Assembly: GCF_024435355.1 (NCBI RefSeq)
Contig: NZ_JAMJWG010000006.1
Coordinates: 186,001 to 250,000 of the forward strand
Direction: 5' to 3'
Source: Streptomyces odontomachi
GTDB lineage: Bacteria > Actinomycetota > Actinomycetes > Streptomycetales > Streptomycetaceae
DNA length: 64,000 nucleotides
Both the position numbers and the translations under genes were made by a program. The notes below the pieces were generated by a model. The model was given only the letters and a program-made list of their open reading frames with translations. It was not told the DNA's origin and made no database searches. Below are positions 16,343 to 25,612 of this stretch, in pieces (positions within the stretch are counted from its first letter, which is position 1; the number at the start of each line of letters is the position of its first letter).

Positions 16343-17146
16343 ATGGACAACACACCCGCCTCCACCGCACCCGCCGCCCCGGCCGCCCTGGGCCTGCTGG
16401 CCGGCAAGGTCGCGTTCATCACCGGTGCCGGGCGCGGCATCGGCGCCGCCGCGGCCCGGCTGTTCGCCCGCGAGGGCGCCCGTGTCCTCCTCGCCGCCCG
16501 GACGGAGGCCGAGCTGAAGGCGGTGACCGAGGAGGTCAGGGCGGCGGGTGGCACCGCGGAGTACGTGACCTGCGACCTGGCGGACGCGGCCGGCGTGCGG
16601 GCCGCCGTCGACCACGCCGTGGACCTGTACGGCCGCCTCGACGTCGCCTTCAACAACGGCGCGACGATCCAGCACCCCGGCCCGCTGGACGGGATGCCGG
16701 AGCCCGACTTCGACCGCGTCTACAGCGTCAACCTCAAGGGCGTCTGGCTGGCCATGGTCGCCGAGGTGGCCGCCATCCGAGCCACCGCCGGGACGGGCGC
16801 CATCGTCAACAACTCGTCGGTCGGCAGCCTGCGGGGCAACCCCGAGCTGCCCGCCTACGCCGCGATGAAGCGGGCGGTCAACAGCCTCACCGAATCGGCC
16901 GCCGTCACGTACGGCCCGGAGGGCATCCGCGTCAACGCCATCGCGCCCGGCGCCACGCTGACCGCGATGATCCGTGCCTGGGAGGCGGAGTCACCCGGTC
17001 TCACCGAGCGGCTCTCGGCGGGCAACCCGTTGCGCCGCATGGCCGACCCGGAGGAAATCGCCCAGGCCGCGGCCTGGTTCCTCAGCGACCGCTCCTCCTT
17101 CGTGACCGGCACGGTGCTGCGCGTCGACGGCGGCGCGCTGACCTGA
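16343..17146 (+). CDS. Short-chain dehydrogenase/reductase
   Basis: 267 residues from ATG 16343. It is a classical SDR: NAD(P) loop TGAGRGIG, NNGA-type motif FNNGATIQ, catalytic Ser in IVNNSSVGS, catalytic YAAMK, and a C-terminal SSFVTGTVLRVDGG ending typical of glucose-dehydrogenase-like or 3-oxoacyl-reductase-like members. The true substrate is unknown. Its partner is the divergent MmyB-like regulator, which probably represses it until a ligand or its substrate appears. Confidence 0.9.
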   Translation: MDNTPASTAPAAPAALGLLAGKVAFITGAGRGIGAAAARLFAREGARVLLAARTEAELKAVTEEVRAAGGTAEYVTCDLADAAGVRAAVDHAVDLYGRLDVAFNNGATIQHPGPLDGMPEPDFDRVYSVNLKGVWLAMVAEVAAIRATAGTGAIVNNSSVGSLRGNPELPAYAAMKRAVNSLTESAAVTYGPEGIRVNAIAPGATLTAMIRAWEAESPGLTERLSAGNPLRRMADPEEIAQAAAWFLSDRSSFVTGTVLRVDGGALT

Positions 17147-17371
17147 GCGGCGCCGGCCGGGCTCCACCGTGCGGACCAGTCGGGCGTTCCCGAAGGGCAG
17201 TCCTCGATGCCCGGGACCCGCAGCAGCTCCAGCCGCTCGCGCGTCTCGGAGTCCGCCGGCGTGAGCGGAACCGAGGCCGGTCCTCCGGCGGAACCCCGGG
17301 TGTTCGCCCGGGTGCCGGCCACCCGGGACGGTCAGGGACCACCCGGTTCGCGACGCACCTACCCTGTGCGG

Positions 17372-17752
17372 ATGGACGACGATTTCCGGCGGCACGCGCG
17401 ATTCTGCCCGCACGGGCGCCCGGTCGGGGTGCGGCGGCTGGACGTGCAGTTCGACTACGGGGCGTTCCCCGTCTGGGCGTGGCACGAGGAGCGGCAGGTG
17501 GACGCCATGGTGGGCCCGGAGCACCTCGGTGTCTCGGCCGAGCTGACGGACGCGTTGCGGGCCTGGTCCACCTGGCAGGATGCGCACAGCCAGTGGGGCG
17601 GCGGCCGTTCGGCGACCGCCGCGCAGTGGGCCGAGCACACGCTGCTGGGTCGACGACTCGCAGAACGGCTGGAGGCCGAGACGGGCGCCGCGGTGGTCTA
17701 CGGGCGGCCGACCGATCCGGACTGCGCCACCTGCCGCCCGAACCGGAGCTGA
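17372..17752 (+). CDS. Small hypothetical protein
   Basis: 126 residues from ATG 17372; the frame is open upstream but the extra part (Ser/Arg/Pro-rich) looks non-coding. It starts MDDDFRRHARFCPHGRPVG, contains the Trp-rich stretch FPVWAWHEERQVDAMVGPE, and ends DPDCATCRPNRS with a C-x-x-C pair. A second Cys/His pair (FCPHG) near the start could complete a metal site. No known family is recognised. It looks like a free-standing cytoplasmic actinomycete protein. Confidence 0.55.
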   Translation: MDDDFRRHARFCPHGRPVGVRRLDVQFDYGAFPVWAWHEERQVDAMVGPEHLGVSAELTDALRAWSTWQDAHSQWGGGRSATAAQWAEHTLLGRRLAERLEAETGAAVVYGRPTDPDCATCRPNRS

Positions 17753-18065
17753 CGCCGGCCGACAGCAGCAGGGACCATCCGGTGCAGGCGGCTGCGGCCG
17801 CGCCCATGAGGGCGACGCCGAGCCCGCCCCTGAGCGCAGCTGCTGGCCCTGCGACGTACGGGCTCTTCATATCCCGTTCACAGACGTACGCCGGCGCTCC
17901 CGCACCACGCCGTGAGGGAACGGCGCCGTCCGCCCGGCCGATCTCCAGCATTCAACCCGCGTTCGCATCCGGGTCCGACAGGCGTCCGCCGGCTGCCGCA
18001 TCCTCTCTGGCGGCCCACGCCGCAACACGGTATAGAGGCGTGGCGGATCAAGCGGAAGGGCGCAC
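17753..18065. other. Intergenic region before a secreted-protein gene
   Basis: 313 bases with no supported gene. A possible -10 hexamer, TATAGA (18031-18036), and a ribosome site (GGAAGGG, about 18054-18060) precede the ATG at 18066. No matching -35 element was clear. Confidence 0.4.
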
Positions 18066-19550
18066 ATGAACGACAACGACAGATCACCACGGCGGACTTC
18101 GTCCACGTCCGGGGCCAGGTCCACGTTCGGGACCAGGCTCAGCAGGGGGATGCTCGCAGCGGTCCTCGGCGCCTCGGCCCTGGCCGTCGCCTCGTCGAGC
18201 GCGGCGGCCAGCCCGGAGCAGGGCCGGCAGACCGGTTCCCACGTCGCGTCCGACGTCACGGTCAAGCGCGGGCAGCACGCCAAGGCCCTGCCCTTCTCGG
18301 TGCGGAGCACGGGCGAGGCCGTGCTCACCCTGACCTCGCGGGCGGCCGGCGCCTCCTGGCAGACCGAAGGCAGCGAGTCCGGTGTGGTGTCGGTGCACGT
18401 CGACCACCGCTACGTCACGGACATCGTGATCCCGTCCGACCAGGAGACCACGCGGAGCTTCACCGTCGGGCACCTCGCCGCGGGGAAGCACACCCTTCAG
18501 CTGGAGTTCGCGTCCGACCGGTCGCCGAGCGGGGTGAGCAGTGCCCGGCTGGGCGACGTCTCCGTGCAGGTGCACGGTGAGGACAGCGAGGAGGGTCTGG
18601 TGCTGAGGCACTCCCCCGTGCTGTACGGGAGGAACATCGCCGAGCTGGGCGACCGGTTCCAGAGCGCCACCACCGACACCCCGTTGATCTCCTACCACGA
18701 GGTGCTTCCGGCAGCGACGCCCGGGCACAAGGTGCTCCAGTACACGATCGTCTGGAGCAACGAGGACGGCGGCACCGACTCCCCCGCGCTGATGGCGCGG
18801 TGGGGCCGCACCACGGACATCGAGTGGGCCTACCGGGTCGAAGTCGACGCGGACGGCAACACGGTGCCCGGCACCGATGTCTACCAGGCGCCCAACCACC
18901 AGACGCTCGTCTTCGCAGGCACCCTCGAAGGCGACCGTCCCCTGCTGGAGACCTGCACGTCGAACAACAACATGTGCGACAAGGTCGACGACCCCATGCG
19001 CTTCTCGCTGTCCCCGCTCGAGGAGCTGCCCGCCGGGGCGGCCCGCGAGCACCAGATGGACGTGAACCCCTGGACGTACCAGGTCATGGCGCAGGAGATG
19101 CTGCGCGAGGGGCAGATCGAGTCACCGTCCGATCCGCAGACCGCGGCGGTCGGGGACCAGCGCACCTACCTGTACATCGCGGTGACCCACACGGCCACGC
19201 CGACCGCCGACACCGCGGCGGTCGGGCTGGGCATCGGCGTGCGGCTCAAGAACGACGACACCCTGTACACCTCCCACCACGACGTCGCCACGTCCTCGGT
19301 GAACCGGGACGGCACGGCCGCGACCACCGTCGAGTTGCCCGCAGGCACCCAGGCCTCGGACGTCGCCGAGATCGTGGCGCTGCGCACGCCCATCACGGAG
19401 ACCGGTGCCACGCTGACGGTCAGCCAGGTCAGCCGGGCGTTCTTCCTCGGCGAGGACTACCTCCCCGGTACTTCGTTCGTGACGTGGAACGGCAGCCAGA
19501 CCCTCACCCAGCAGGCCCCGACCGCCGTGCTGTGGAGTGCCACCGGCTGA
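18066..19550 (+). CDS. Secreted protein of unknown function
   Basis: 494 residues. A long twin-arginine-like or Sec signal is present: a charged N-region with RR, then a hydrophobic core GMLAAVLGASALAVAS and a probable cleavage after SAAA near residue 48. The mature part looks all-beta. An N-terminal domain (about 60-170) resembles a carbohydrate-binding beta-sandwich (FTVGHLAAGKHTLQLEF). A larger domain follows with HEVLPAATPGHKVLQYTIVWSNEDGG, and a Cys pair (ETCTSNNNMCDK) may form a disulfide. No catalytic motif was recognised. It is monocistronic and ends before a strong hairpin. Confidence 0.7.
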   Translation: MNDNDRSPRRTSSTSGARSTFGTRLSRGMLAAVLGASALAVASSSAAASPEQGRQTGSHVASDVTVKRGQHAKALPFSVRSTGEAVLTLTSRAAGASWQTEGSESGVVSVHVDHRYVTDIVIPSDQETTRSFTVGHLAAGKHTLQLEFASDRSPSGVSSARLGDVSVQVHGEDSEEGLVLRHSPVLYGRNIAELGDRFQSATTDTPLISYHEVLPAATPGHKVLQYTIVWSNEDGGTDSPALMARWGRTTDIEWAYRVEVDADGNTVPGTDVYQAPNHQTLVFAGTLEGDRPLLETCTSNNNMCDKVDDPMRFSLSPLEELPAGAAREHQMDVNPWTYQVMAQEMLREGQIESPSDPQTAAVGDQRTYLYIAVTHTATPTADTAAVGLGIGVRLKNDDTLYTSHHDVATSSVNRDGTAATTVELPAGTQASDVAEIVALRTPITETGATLTVSQVSRAFFLGEDYLPGTSFVTWNGSQTLTQQAPTAVLWSATG

Positions 19551-19598
19551 GGCGGGCGCCGAAGCGCGCGGACACCGGACACCCCGGGTCCGGCGAGC

Positions 19599-19648
19599 GG
19601 CCCGGGGCCACCCCGCTGGTGGCGACACCGTCAGGGTGGCCCGGGGCC
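19599..19648. terminator. Bidirectional terminator between convergent genes
   Basis: GGCCCGGGGCCACCC (19599-19613) pairs with GGGTGGCCCGGGGCC (19634-19648), 13 of 15 positions complementary, around a 20-base loop. It lies between the stop of the secreted-protein gene (19550) and the stop of the convergent HAD gene (19669). Confidence 0.7.
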
Positions 19649-19668
19649 CGCCACGCTCCCCGTGCGGG

Positions 19669-20346
19669 TCAGCCGTTGAACCTCTGGTGGACCTCGTCGA
19701 CGGTGGCCGCCAGGTCCCTCAGGTCGGGGCGGACGGCGTGGGCGATCGAGGGGTCGTCCCGCGCGTCCAGACGGTTGATCCACACCCGGGTGACACCGAG
19801 TTCGCCGGCCGGCACCATGTCGTGGAAGTAGCTCTGCGCCACGTGGACCCAGCGGTCACGGGTGACGCCGAGGGACTGCTCGAAGAACGTGAAGTGGTGG
19901 TGGGCCGGCTTGTAGGCGCCGCAGTCCTCGGCGGTGACGATCGCGTCGAACCGCACCTGGAGGCGGCGCTGGGTCTCTCCGATGATGACGCGGTCGCAGT
20001 TGGTGAGCAGGGCCAGGTTCCAGCCGGCCGCCCGCAGCTCGCGCAGCGCCTGCCGGGTCTCCGGGAAGACGGGCCAGAACGGGATTCCGGCCGTCAGCAC
20101 GCGCAGGTCGTCCTCCACCAGCTCGACCTTCGCCTCGGCAACGGTGCGCCTGAACGCCTCGGCCAGGACGTCGCCGTAGCGCAGGGAGGGGTGCGTGCGC
20201 TGCACCTCCGGCTCGTGGCGGTTGTAGACGTCCAGCAGCTCCCGGCCCCTGCCGGGCACCACCAGCTCGATGCCGGTGGCGATGCCGTGACGCCAGTCCA
20301 CGAGGGTGCCGAAGCAGTCGAAGGTGGCCCAACGCTTCTCGCTCAT
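19669..20346 (-). CDS. HAD-superfamily hydrolase, haloacid dehalogenase type II-like
   Basis: 225 residues from ATG 20346 behind GGGGAAGG. It has the HAD motifs: motif I FDCFGTLVDW with the nucleophile Asp, motif II LLTNCD, motif III Lys in GAYKPA, and VAQSYFHDMVPA before the last acidic motif. The opening FDCFGTLVD and the PFWPVFPET cap region fit the 2-haloacid dehalogenase branch. Many such genes annotated as dehalogenases act on phosphate esters, so the substrate is uncertain. Confidence 0.85.
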   Translation of the reverse strand: MSEKRWATFDCFGTLVDWRHGIATGIELVVPGRGRELLDVYNRHEPEVQRTHPSLRYGDVLAEAFRRTVAEAKVELVEDDLRVLTAGIPFWPVFPETRQALRELRAAGWNLALLTNCDRVIIGETQRRLQVRFDAIVTAEDCGAYKPAHHHFTFFEQSLGVTRDRWVHVAQSYFHDMVPAGELGVTRVWINRLDARDDPSIAHAVRPDLRDLAATVDEVHQRFNG

Positions 20347-20498
20347 CGACCTTCCCCGGGGTGCGCGGACAGGGCGGGACCATTATCTATGCGACGGCCC
20401 GGTGGCGTCGTTCGAGGCACGTGGGTGGGGTGCGGGCCGGTCGGTCGGCTGGTTGTTGGTCGGTCGGTCCGGACGGCGTCCCGCGTGTTGACGCGCCC

Positions 20499-20900
20499 AT
20501 GCCCGTGCTCTCAGTCCTACGGCCTGGCGACGTCGACATCAAGGTACGGGGCCGTCAGGTCAGCCTCTTCCTCGACGGCGAGGAGTGGAGCGGCTTCACC
20601 GACGACAAGCCGGTCGAGCCCTTCCGCCAGGTCGTCACCCGGGACGACCGGACCGGCGAACTGATCCTCAAGGCCGTCAACGACCAGTCCACCGCCGCCC
20701 GCACCGCGATCGACCTCGGCGGCGGTGACGTGGCGCCGCGGGCGGGCGTGACCAAGCTTGCGGCCGGTCCCGACGCGGTGAAGACCGAGACGGACACCCT
20801 CGTCGCACCGAAGAGGTCCACGTTCACCGGGGTCGCCGACCGGTTCACGTACACCTTCCCGGCGAACTCGGTGACGTTCATGAGGATCGAGGAGCGGTAG
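20499..20900 (+). pseudogene. 3' remnant of an alpha-L-arabinofuranosidase-type glycoside hydrolase
   Basis: The open part reads DVDIKVRGRQVSLFLDGEEW and DKPVEPFRQVVTRDDRTGE, then ILKAVNDQSTAARTAIDLGG and ends FTYTFPANSVTFMRI. This is the C-terminal beta-sandwich that follows the catalytic barrel in arabinofuranosidase-like enzymes (family recalled, not searched). No catalytic domain or signal peptide precedes it. Homology stops abruptly near 20517, where the sequence changes to low-complexity GGTCGGTCGG-type repeats (about 20435-20470). A short ORF could be translated from ATG 20499 (133 residues), but it is best read as a decayed gene end. Confidence 0.65.
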
Positions 20901-20966
20901 CCGGACCCGGCCGTGGCGGTGGGCGGCCCGACCGCCCACCGCTTCGGCGGACCGTGCACGTACCGG

Positions 20967-22406
20967 TCAGCACCCGCCCGGGAAGACGGTCGTCAGCTGT
21001 GCGTCGTACGCCGTGCGGGTGCCGGCGTTCGCGGTGGCGCCGAACAGGTGGTCACCGTCGGCCGCATGCCAGAACGACAGGCCCTCCGAGGCCTTCGGCC
21101 ACTTCGTCACGGAGCAGTGCGCCCCGGTGGTGGAGTTCCAGGCGTCCAGGCGGCTCGACGTTCCGTGCGCGTTCTCGATGTGGTAGTAGAACACGCCGTT
21201 GTTCGAGACGACGCCCGACGGCACCTCGGGTGTTCCTTGATCGTTCACCGGGTTGTTCAACTGGTAGGCGGCCACGGCGCTGGCGGTGCCGCCGGAGTCC
21301 GTGACCAGGGTCGGGCCGGCGGCGCTGTCGGCGGTGTGCAGCGCGAACCGCATGACCTCGGTGGCCGGTCTGGCGCTTCCGGCGCCGATGAGCAGGCTCG
21401 GTCCGGTGGGGCCTCGGTCGAGCGACATGGACCCACCGGGCACGTAGTAGCTGCCCGTGCCGGTGGAGATCCACCGGGCCACCACCGGCATCACGTAGTG
21501 GGCGCCGTGCGCCGCCGCCACCAGGCGGGAGTTGGCCCCGATGTAGACGATGTGGTCCAGGTCGAAGACGGTCACGCCGTGCAGCGAACTCCCGGTGTGC
21601 ACGTCGGTGGCGTAGAGGTAGTGCCCGTACCAGGCGATACCGCCGAGGTGCAGCACCGGATCCGTCAGCTGGGACGCGCCGCCGGTCGCGGTGTTCTCCG
21701 TGAGGACGACCTTGCGGTAGCGGGGGTCCTCGGAGTCCGAACGGGTGCCCTGCCACTCGGCGAATGTGAGGGCGCTGATCTGGTTGTAGGCCGGGTCGCC
21801 GCTTCCGCCGGAACCGTTGGCACCCTTGTAGGCCGACCATCCGGTCGCGACGATCTGCCGGCCCCAGTACATGTCGTCGGCACCGTCGAGGCCCGCCGCG
21901 TCCGCCGACGTGGTCTGGCCCTGCGGGCGTAGCTCGACCCCTTCACCGTTCCAGGTCAGGGGCCCGGTCGAGGCGCTCTGATCGGTTGCGGAGAAGCAGA
22001 AACCCTGCGAGGTCAGTGACGCCGACGCGCTGCGGCACGGGCTCGTGTACGGCAGCCGGTACTGCGACCCGGTGCCGAGGATGCCGCTCCAGCTGGGTGC
22101 CGGCGCCTGCGGTGTGTCCCCCGCGCCGGCGTGCGCCTCAAGGTCGGCGACCTCGGCGGCGTAGTCGACGGAGGTGTCCTTCCGGAGCTTCCACTTGCCG
22201 GCTTCACCGGCCGGCTCCACGCACGGCGCGTTGGTGGCCTGCCCCGGACTCGGGGTTCCCGACGCGTAGGCACAGACGGCTGCCCCGGCGGCCCGGGCGT
22301 GCGGTGCCGCCACCGCCGACGGAGCAAATGTCGCCCCGGTGGCCAACGCCAGGCCCAGTACACCGACAGCAACCGCATAAAGTCGACTTTCAGCAGCTAA
22401 TCGCAT
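20967..22406 (-). CDS. Secreted protein, possible beta-propeller, unknown function
   Basis: 479 residues from ATG 22406 with GAGGAGG upstream. A clear Sec signal peptide (RLYAVAVGVLGLALATGA, cleavage near AVAA, about residue 34) leads into a mature protein rich in Gly/Ser/Tyr/Trp. Repeating blocks such as LHLGGIAWYGHYLYATDVHTG, VVSNNGVFYYHIENAHGTSS and FWHAADGDHLFGATANAG suggest a propeller of blades. It ends in a conserved-looking Cys (FPGGC). No enzyme motif was recognised. It is divergent from the MHS transporter gene. Confidence 0.7.
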   Translation of the reverse strand: MRLAAESRLYAVAVGVLGLALATGATFAPSAVAAPHARAAGAAVCAYASGTPSPGQATNAPCVEPAGEAGKWKLRKDTSVDYAAEVADLEAHAGAGDTPQAPAPSWSGILGTGSQYRLPYTSPCRSASASLTSQGFCFSATDQSASTGPLTWNGEGVELRPQGQTTSADAAGLDGADDMYWGRQIVATGWSAYKGANGSGGSGDPAYNQISALTFAEWQGTRSDSEDPRYRKVVLTENTATGGASQLTDPVLHLGGIAWYGHYLYATDVHTGSSLHGVTVFDLDHIVYIGANSRLVAAAHGAHYVMPVVARWISTGTGSYYVPGGSMSLDRGPTGPSLLIGAGSARPATEVMRFALHTADSAAGPTLVTDSGGTASAVAAYQLNNPVNDQGTPEVPSGVVSNNGVFYYHIENAHGTSSRLDAWNSTTGAHCSVTKWPKASEGLSFWHAADGDHLFGATANAGTRTAYDAQLTTVFPGGC

Positions 22407-22684
22407 CTTACTCGGCCTCCTCAGGTCATAAAAGGGTGAAGCGGAGGCTAACAGGGGGTCCGCGGCCGCCACTCCCGCGTGTGCGAAGGTGCCTGCCAGA
22501 TGCCGGTGAAAGCGGGCCCGCGCACCGCCGTCCTGCGCGCCCGCACCCCCTGGACGCCGACCGAAAACGGGACTGTGCGCCGCATCGTCGGCGGTTATCT
22601 TCAAGAACGCTCGGCCGCAGCCCCCGTCGAACCCGGCACCGGCTCCTACCGCGGCGGTCCACGGCACCAGGAAGGAGCGCGCCG

Positions 22685-24058
22685 ATGACCGCGGGACACG
22701 CCCAGGACACGCGCGAGTCCCCGGCCACGGTCCGCAAGGCCACGATCGCCGCCGCCGCGGGCAACACGATCGAGACATTCGACTACGGCGTCTACGGCTA
22801 CCTCACGACCATCCTTGCCAGCCGCTTCTTCCCGGAACAGACACCGGGCACGGCACTGCTCTCGACGCTCGCCGTCTTCGGCGTCGCCTTCGTCGTCCGT
22901 CCACTCGGATCCGTGCTGTTCGGGGCGATGGGGGACCGCTTGGGGCGTCGTGCCGCGCTGGTTCTCACGCTCGCCCTCATCGCCGGCTCCACCGCAGCGA
23001 TCGGCGTGCTGCCGACCGCGCACACCGCCGGTGTGCTCGCGCCCGTCCTCCTCGTCCTGTGCCGGCTGCTCCAGGGGCTGGCGACCGGAGGCGAGTACAG
23101 CACGGCCGTCACCTACGTCGCCGAGCACTCGACGACGCGCAGAGGCGCCCTGACCAGTCGTGTGCAGATCGGTAGCATCCTCGGCCTGGTCCTGGCCGCC
23201 ACGTTGGTGCTGCTGCTCGGTTCCCTGCTGGGCGACGGCGCCATGGCGGCCTGGGGGTGGCGGCTGGCGTTCCTCGCCGCACTGCCCATGGGCGTCATCG
23301 GCCTGGTCGTCCGGCTCACCCTCGACGAGACACCGGAGTTCCAGCAGATCCAGCAGCAGGCCGCGGTCGAGCGGGCGCCGCTGCGTGAGACGTTCACCCA
23401 CCATCGCGAGGCACTGCTCGTGGTGTTCGGGCTGGCCGCGATCCAGCAGGTCGGCTACTACGTGGTGTTCAGCTATGTGCAGACCTACCTGATCAGGCTG
23501 GGTCACTCGACCGACCGGGCGACGCTCGCCACCCTGCTGGCGCTGATCGTCGCGATGGTCGTCGTGGCCTGCGTCGGCCCCTGGTCCGACCGCGTGGGGC
23601 GACGCCCGATCCTGGTGGCGGCGTGCGCCGCGCTGGTGGTCTTCGCCTACCCGTTGTTCGCGCTGCTCAGCGCCACCGGCAACCTTGCCGTCGTGATCCT
23701 GGTGTGCGCCGTCATGGCGATCGGCCCGGCCGCCTACACGGCCGTCGCTCCCGCCGCCTACACCGAGGCCGTACCGGCCAGGGTCCGGGCCACCACGTTC
23801 GCCATCGGCTACAACCTGGCGGCGGCCGCGCTCGGCGGGCCCGCGCTGTATGTCTCCGGGCTGCTCATCAACCTGACGCACGACCGGCGCGCGCCCGCGT
23901 ACTTCCTCATGGCGGGGGCGCTGATCAGCCTCCTGGCCGCGCTGGCGGTCAAGCGCGCTCCAGACGGCAGAGCGGCGGGTGCCGGAACGGAAGGCGGCCC
24001 GGCGGGTCGGCCCCCGGAGAGTGGCCGCATCGCCGCCGAAAGCGGGCCGCCGGCATGA
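22685..24058 (+). CDS. MHS-type major facilitator transporter
   Basis: 457 residues from ATG 22685 behind GGAAGGAG. About 12 transmembrane helices are visible. The opening AAAGNTIETFDYGVYGYL and the loop GDRLGRRAALVLTL are typical of the metabolite:H+ symporter group (ProP, ShiA, KgtP type), which imports carboxylates, betaine and similar solutes. The acetamidase/formamidase gene overlaps its end by 4 bases, so it may import the amide or a related acid handled by that enzyme. The substrate is inferred only from context. Confidence 0.9.
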   Translation: MTAGHAQDTRESPATVRKATIAAAAGNTIETFDYGVYGYLTTILASRFFPEQTPGTALLSTLAVFGVAFVVRPLGSVLFGAMGDRLGRRAALVLTLALIAGSTAAIGVLPTAHTAGVLAPVLLVLCRLLQGLATGGEYSTAVTYVAEHSTTRRGALTSRVQIGSILGLVLAATLVLLLGSLLGDGAMAAWGWRLAFLAALPMGVIGLVVRLTLDETPEFQQIQQQAAVERAPLRETFTHHREALLVVFGLAAIQQVGYYVVFSYVQTYLIRLGHSTDRATLATLLALIVAMVVVACVGPWSDRVGRRPILVAACAALVVFAYPLFALLSATGNLAVVILVCAVMAIGPAAYTAVAPAAYTEAVPARVRATTFAIGYNLAAAALGGPALYVSGLLINLTHDRRAPAYFLMAGALISLLAALAVKRAPDGRAAGAGTEGGPAGRPPESGRIAAESGPPA

Positions 24059-24963
24059 CGCGGGAACGGATCTCCAGGCCGTCGTCGCCCGCCTACGCGT
24101 ACAGCGCCGCGCGCCCTCCGAGCTGCACGCTCGACCCGGGCGAGCGGGTGCTGGTGGAGACCTGGGACGCCCGGGCCGGGCGGATGTTCGCCCACCCGGC
24201 AGGTCCGTTCGAGCTGCCGGAGCTCCCGGCCGGGGAGGGCAACCCGCTCACCGGACCGCTGGCCGTGCGGGGCGCACGCCCCGGGGACGCCCTCGTCGTC
24301 ACCATCGAGGAGATCACCTGCGTCTCACCAGGATGGTTGTGCGCCCGGGAGGGCAGGAATCCGGCCTCCGCCGGGGTGATCACCGGCTCCCACGGCAGGA
24401 TCTGCGAGCTCACGGAAGACGGTGTCACGTTCGCCGGCGGCATCACCCTGCCGCTGGCCCCGATGGTGGGGTGTCTCGGCGTCGCCCTGCCGGGTGAGTC
24501 GCTGCCGAGTTCCGTGCCGGGCAGGCACGGCGGCAACATGGACCACTCCATCGTGCGCGCCGGCGCCACCGTCCACCTGCCGGTCCTCGTCCCTGACGCC
24601 CTGCTCTACGTAGGTGATGCGCATGCCGTCCAGGGCGACGGGGAGCTGTCCGGGACCGGGGTGGAGGTCCGCGCCGAGGTGGCGCTGCGCGTCGACCTCG
24701 AGCGCGGCGCGGCACTCCGCTGGCCCTGGGTGACGACCGCGGACCGGGTGGCGGTGCTGACCAGCGGACCCACGTTCGATGAGGCACGCCGCGCCGCGGT
24801 CGACGCCATGATCACGGCACTGGGCCGGGCCCGCGGTCTCGACCCGGCCGACGCGCTGGCGCTGCTCTCCGCGGTCGGCGACCTACGCGTGGGCCAGGCG
24901 ACCGGCGGCGTCGACGTGACCCTGCGACTGGAGTTGCCGGCCCACCTCGGTGTGCGGCCCTGA
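24055..24963 (+). CDS. Acetamidase/formamidase family protein
   Basis: 302 residues; ATG 24055 overlaps the transporter stop (ATGA). The FmdA/AmdA fold is visible: DPGERVLVETWDARAG, GPLAVRGARPGDALVVTI, the central GRHGGNMDHSIVRAGATVHLPV with the N-M-D motif, and DAHAVQGDGELSGTGVE near the end of the core. Family members hydrolyse short amides to ammonia and the acid. At 302 residues it is of the short actinobacterial type. Co-translation with the MHS transporter suggests uptake and breakdown of one compound. Confidence 0.9.
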   Translation: MTRERISRPSSPAYAYSAARPPSCTLDPGERVLVETWDARAGRMFAHPAGPFELPELPAGEGNPLTGPLAVRGARPGDALVVTIEEITCVSPGWLCAREGRNPASAGVITGSHGRICELTEDGVTFAGGITLPLAPMVGCLGVALPGESLPSSVPGRHGGNMDHSIVRAGATVHLPVLVPDALLYVGDAHAVQGDGELSGTGVEVRAEVALRVDLERGAALRWPWVTTADRVAVLTSGPTFDEARRAAVDAMITALGRARGLDPADALALLSAVGDLRVGQATGGVDVTLRLELPAHLGVRP

Positions 24964-24969
24964 CCCGGC

Positions 24970-25527
24970 TCAGAACGCCCACCGGGTGTGGGTGTACACG
25001 CCGTCGTCCCGACCGAAGCCGTACGCCGTGTCCGGTGCCACCGCGAACACCACCACGTCGCCCTTGCGGAACGCGTCCCCGATCCCGTGGAAGGTGCCCT
25101 CGGGGGAGGTGATGTGCGCCCCGTACTTCGCCTCGTACGCCGCGATCACCTCGTCGAGCACCGCCGGATCGGCGACCGGCTCCGCCCTGCCCTCGACCAC
25201 GAGGTCGAGCCCTTCGGTGAGCGAGTTCCGCCCCGTGGTCAGCGCGCAGTGCCCGTCATGGGCGAGGTTCCTCGCCTTCTGCTCCCCGGCTCCGGTGGAG
25301 AAGTACAGCACCCCGTCGTGCCAGGCGGCGATCACGGGCGTGACGTGCAGCCGGCCGTCCGGGCGCACCGTGGACACCCAGAAGATCTCGGCGGTCGCCA
25401 ACTGCCGCTGGGCCTCGGCCCACTCGGTGGCCGTGGCGTCCGCCGCGCCCGGGCGGGGGTGGAGCGCGGAGCTGTAACGGGCGTCGAGCTCGGTCGTGGG
25501 TTGCTTTGCGGGTCCGTGTGTCGACAT
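24970..25527 (-). CDS. Pyridoxamine 5'-phosphate oxidase-fold protein (flavin/F420-binding)
   Basis: 185 residues from ATG 25527 with GGAG upstream. It has the split beta-barrel fold: FWVSTVRPDGRLHVTPVIAAW, LYFSTGAGEQKARNLAHDGH, and a C-terminal VVFAVAPDTAYGFG. Members of this group bind FMN or F420 and often reduce small molecules or act in stress defence; few are true PdxH. Only 6 bases separate its stop from that of the convergent amidase gene. Confidence 0.85.
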   Translation of the reverse strand: MSTHGPAKQPTTELDARYSSALHPRPGAADATATEWAEAQRQLATAEIFWVSTVRPDGRLHVTPVIAAWHDGVLYFSTGAGEQKARNLAHDGHCALTTGRNSLTEGLDLVVEGRAEPVADPAVLDEVIAAYEAKYGAHITSPEGTFHGIGDAFRKGDVVVFAVAPDTAYGFGRDDGVYTHTRWAF

Positions 25528-25612
25528 GGGTGGATCTCCTTTCCTCTTCCCCCTTGACGACCGGCTGCCGGCGCCACAGTCATCGGTCGGGCCCGGTTCG
25601 TCACGCCTCGGC

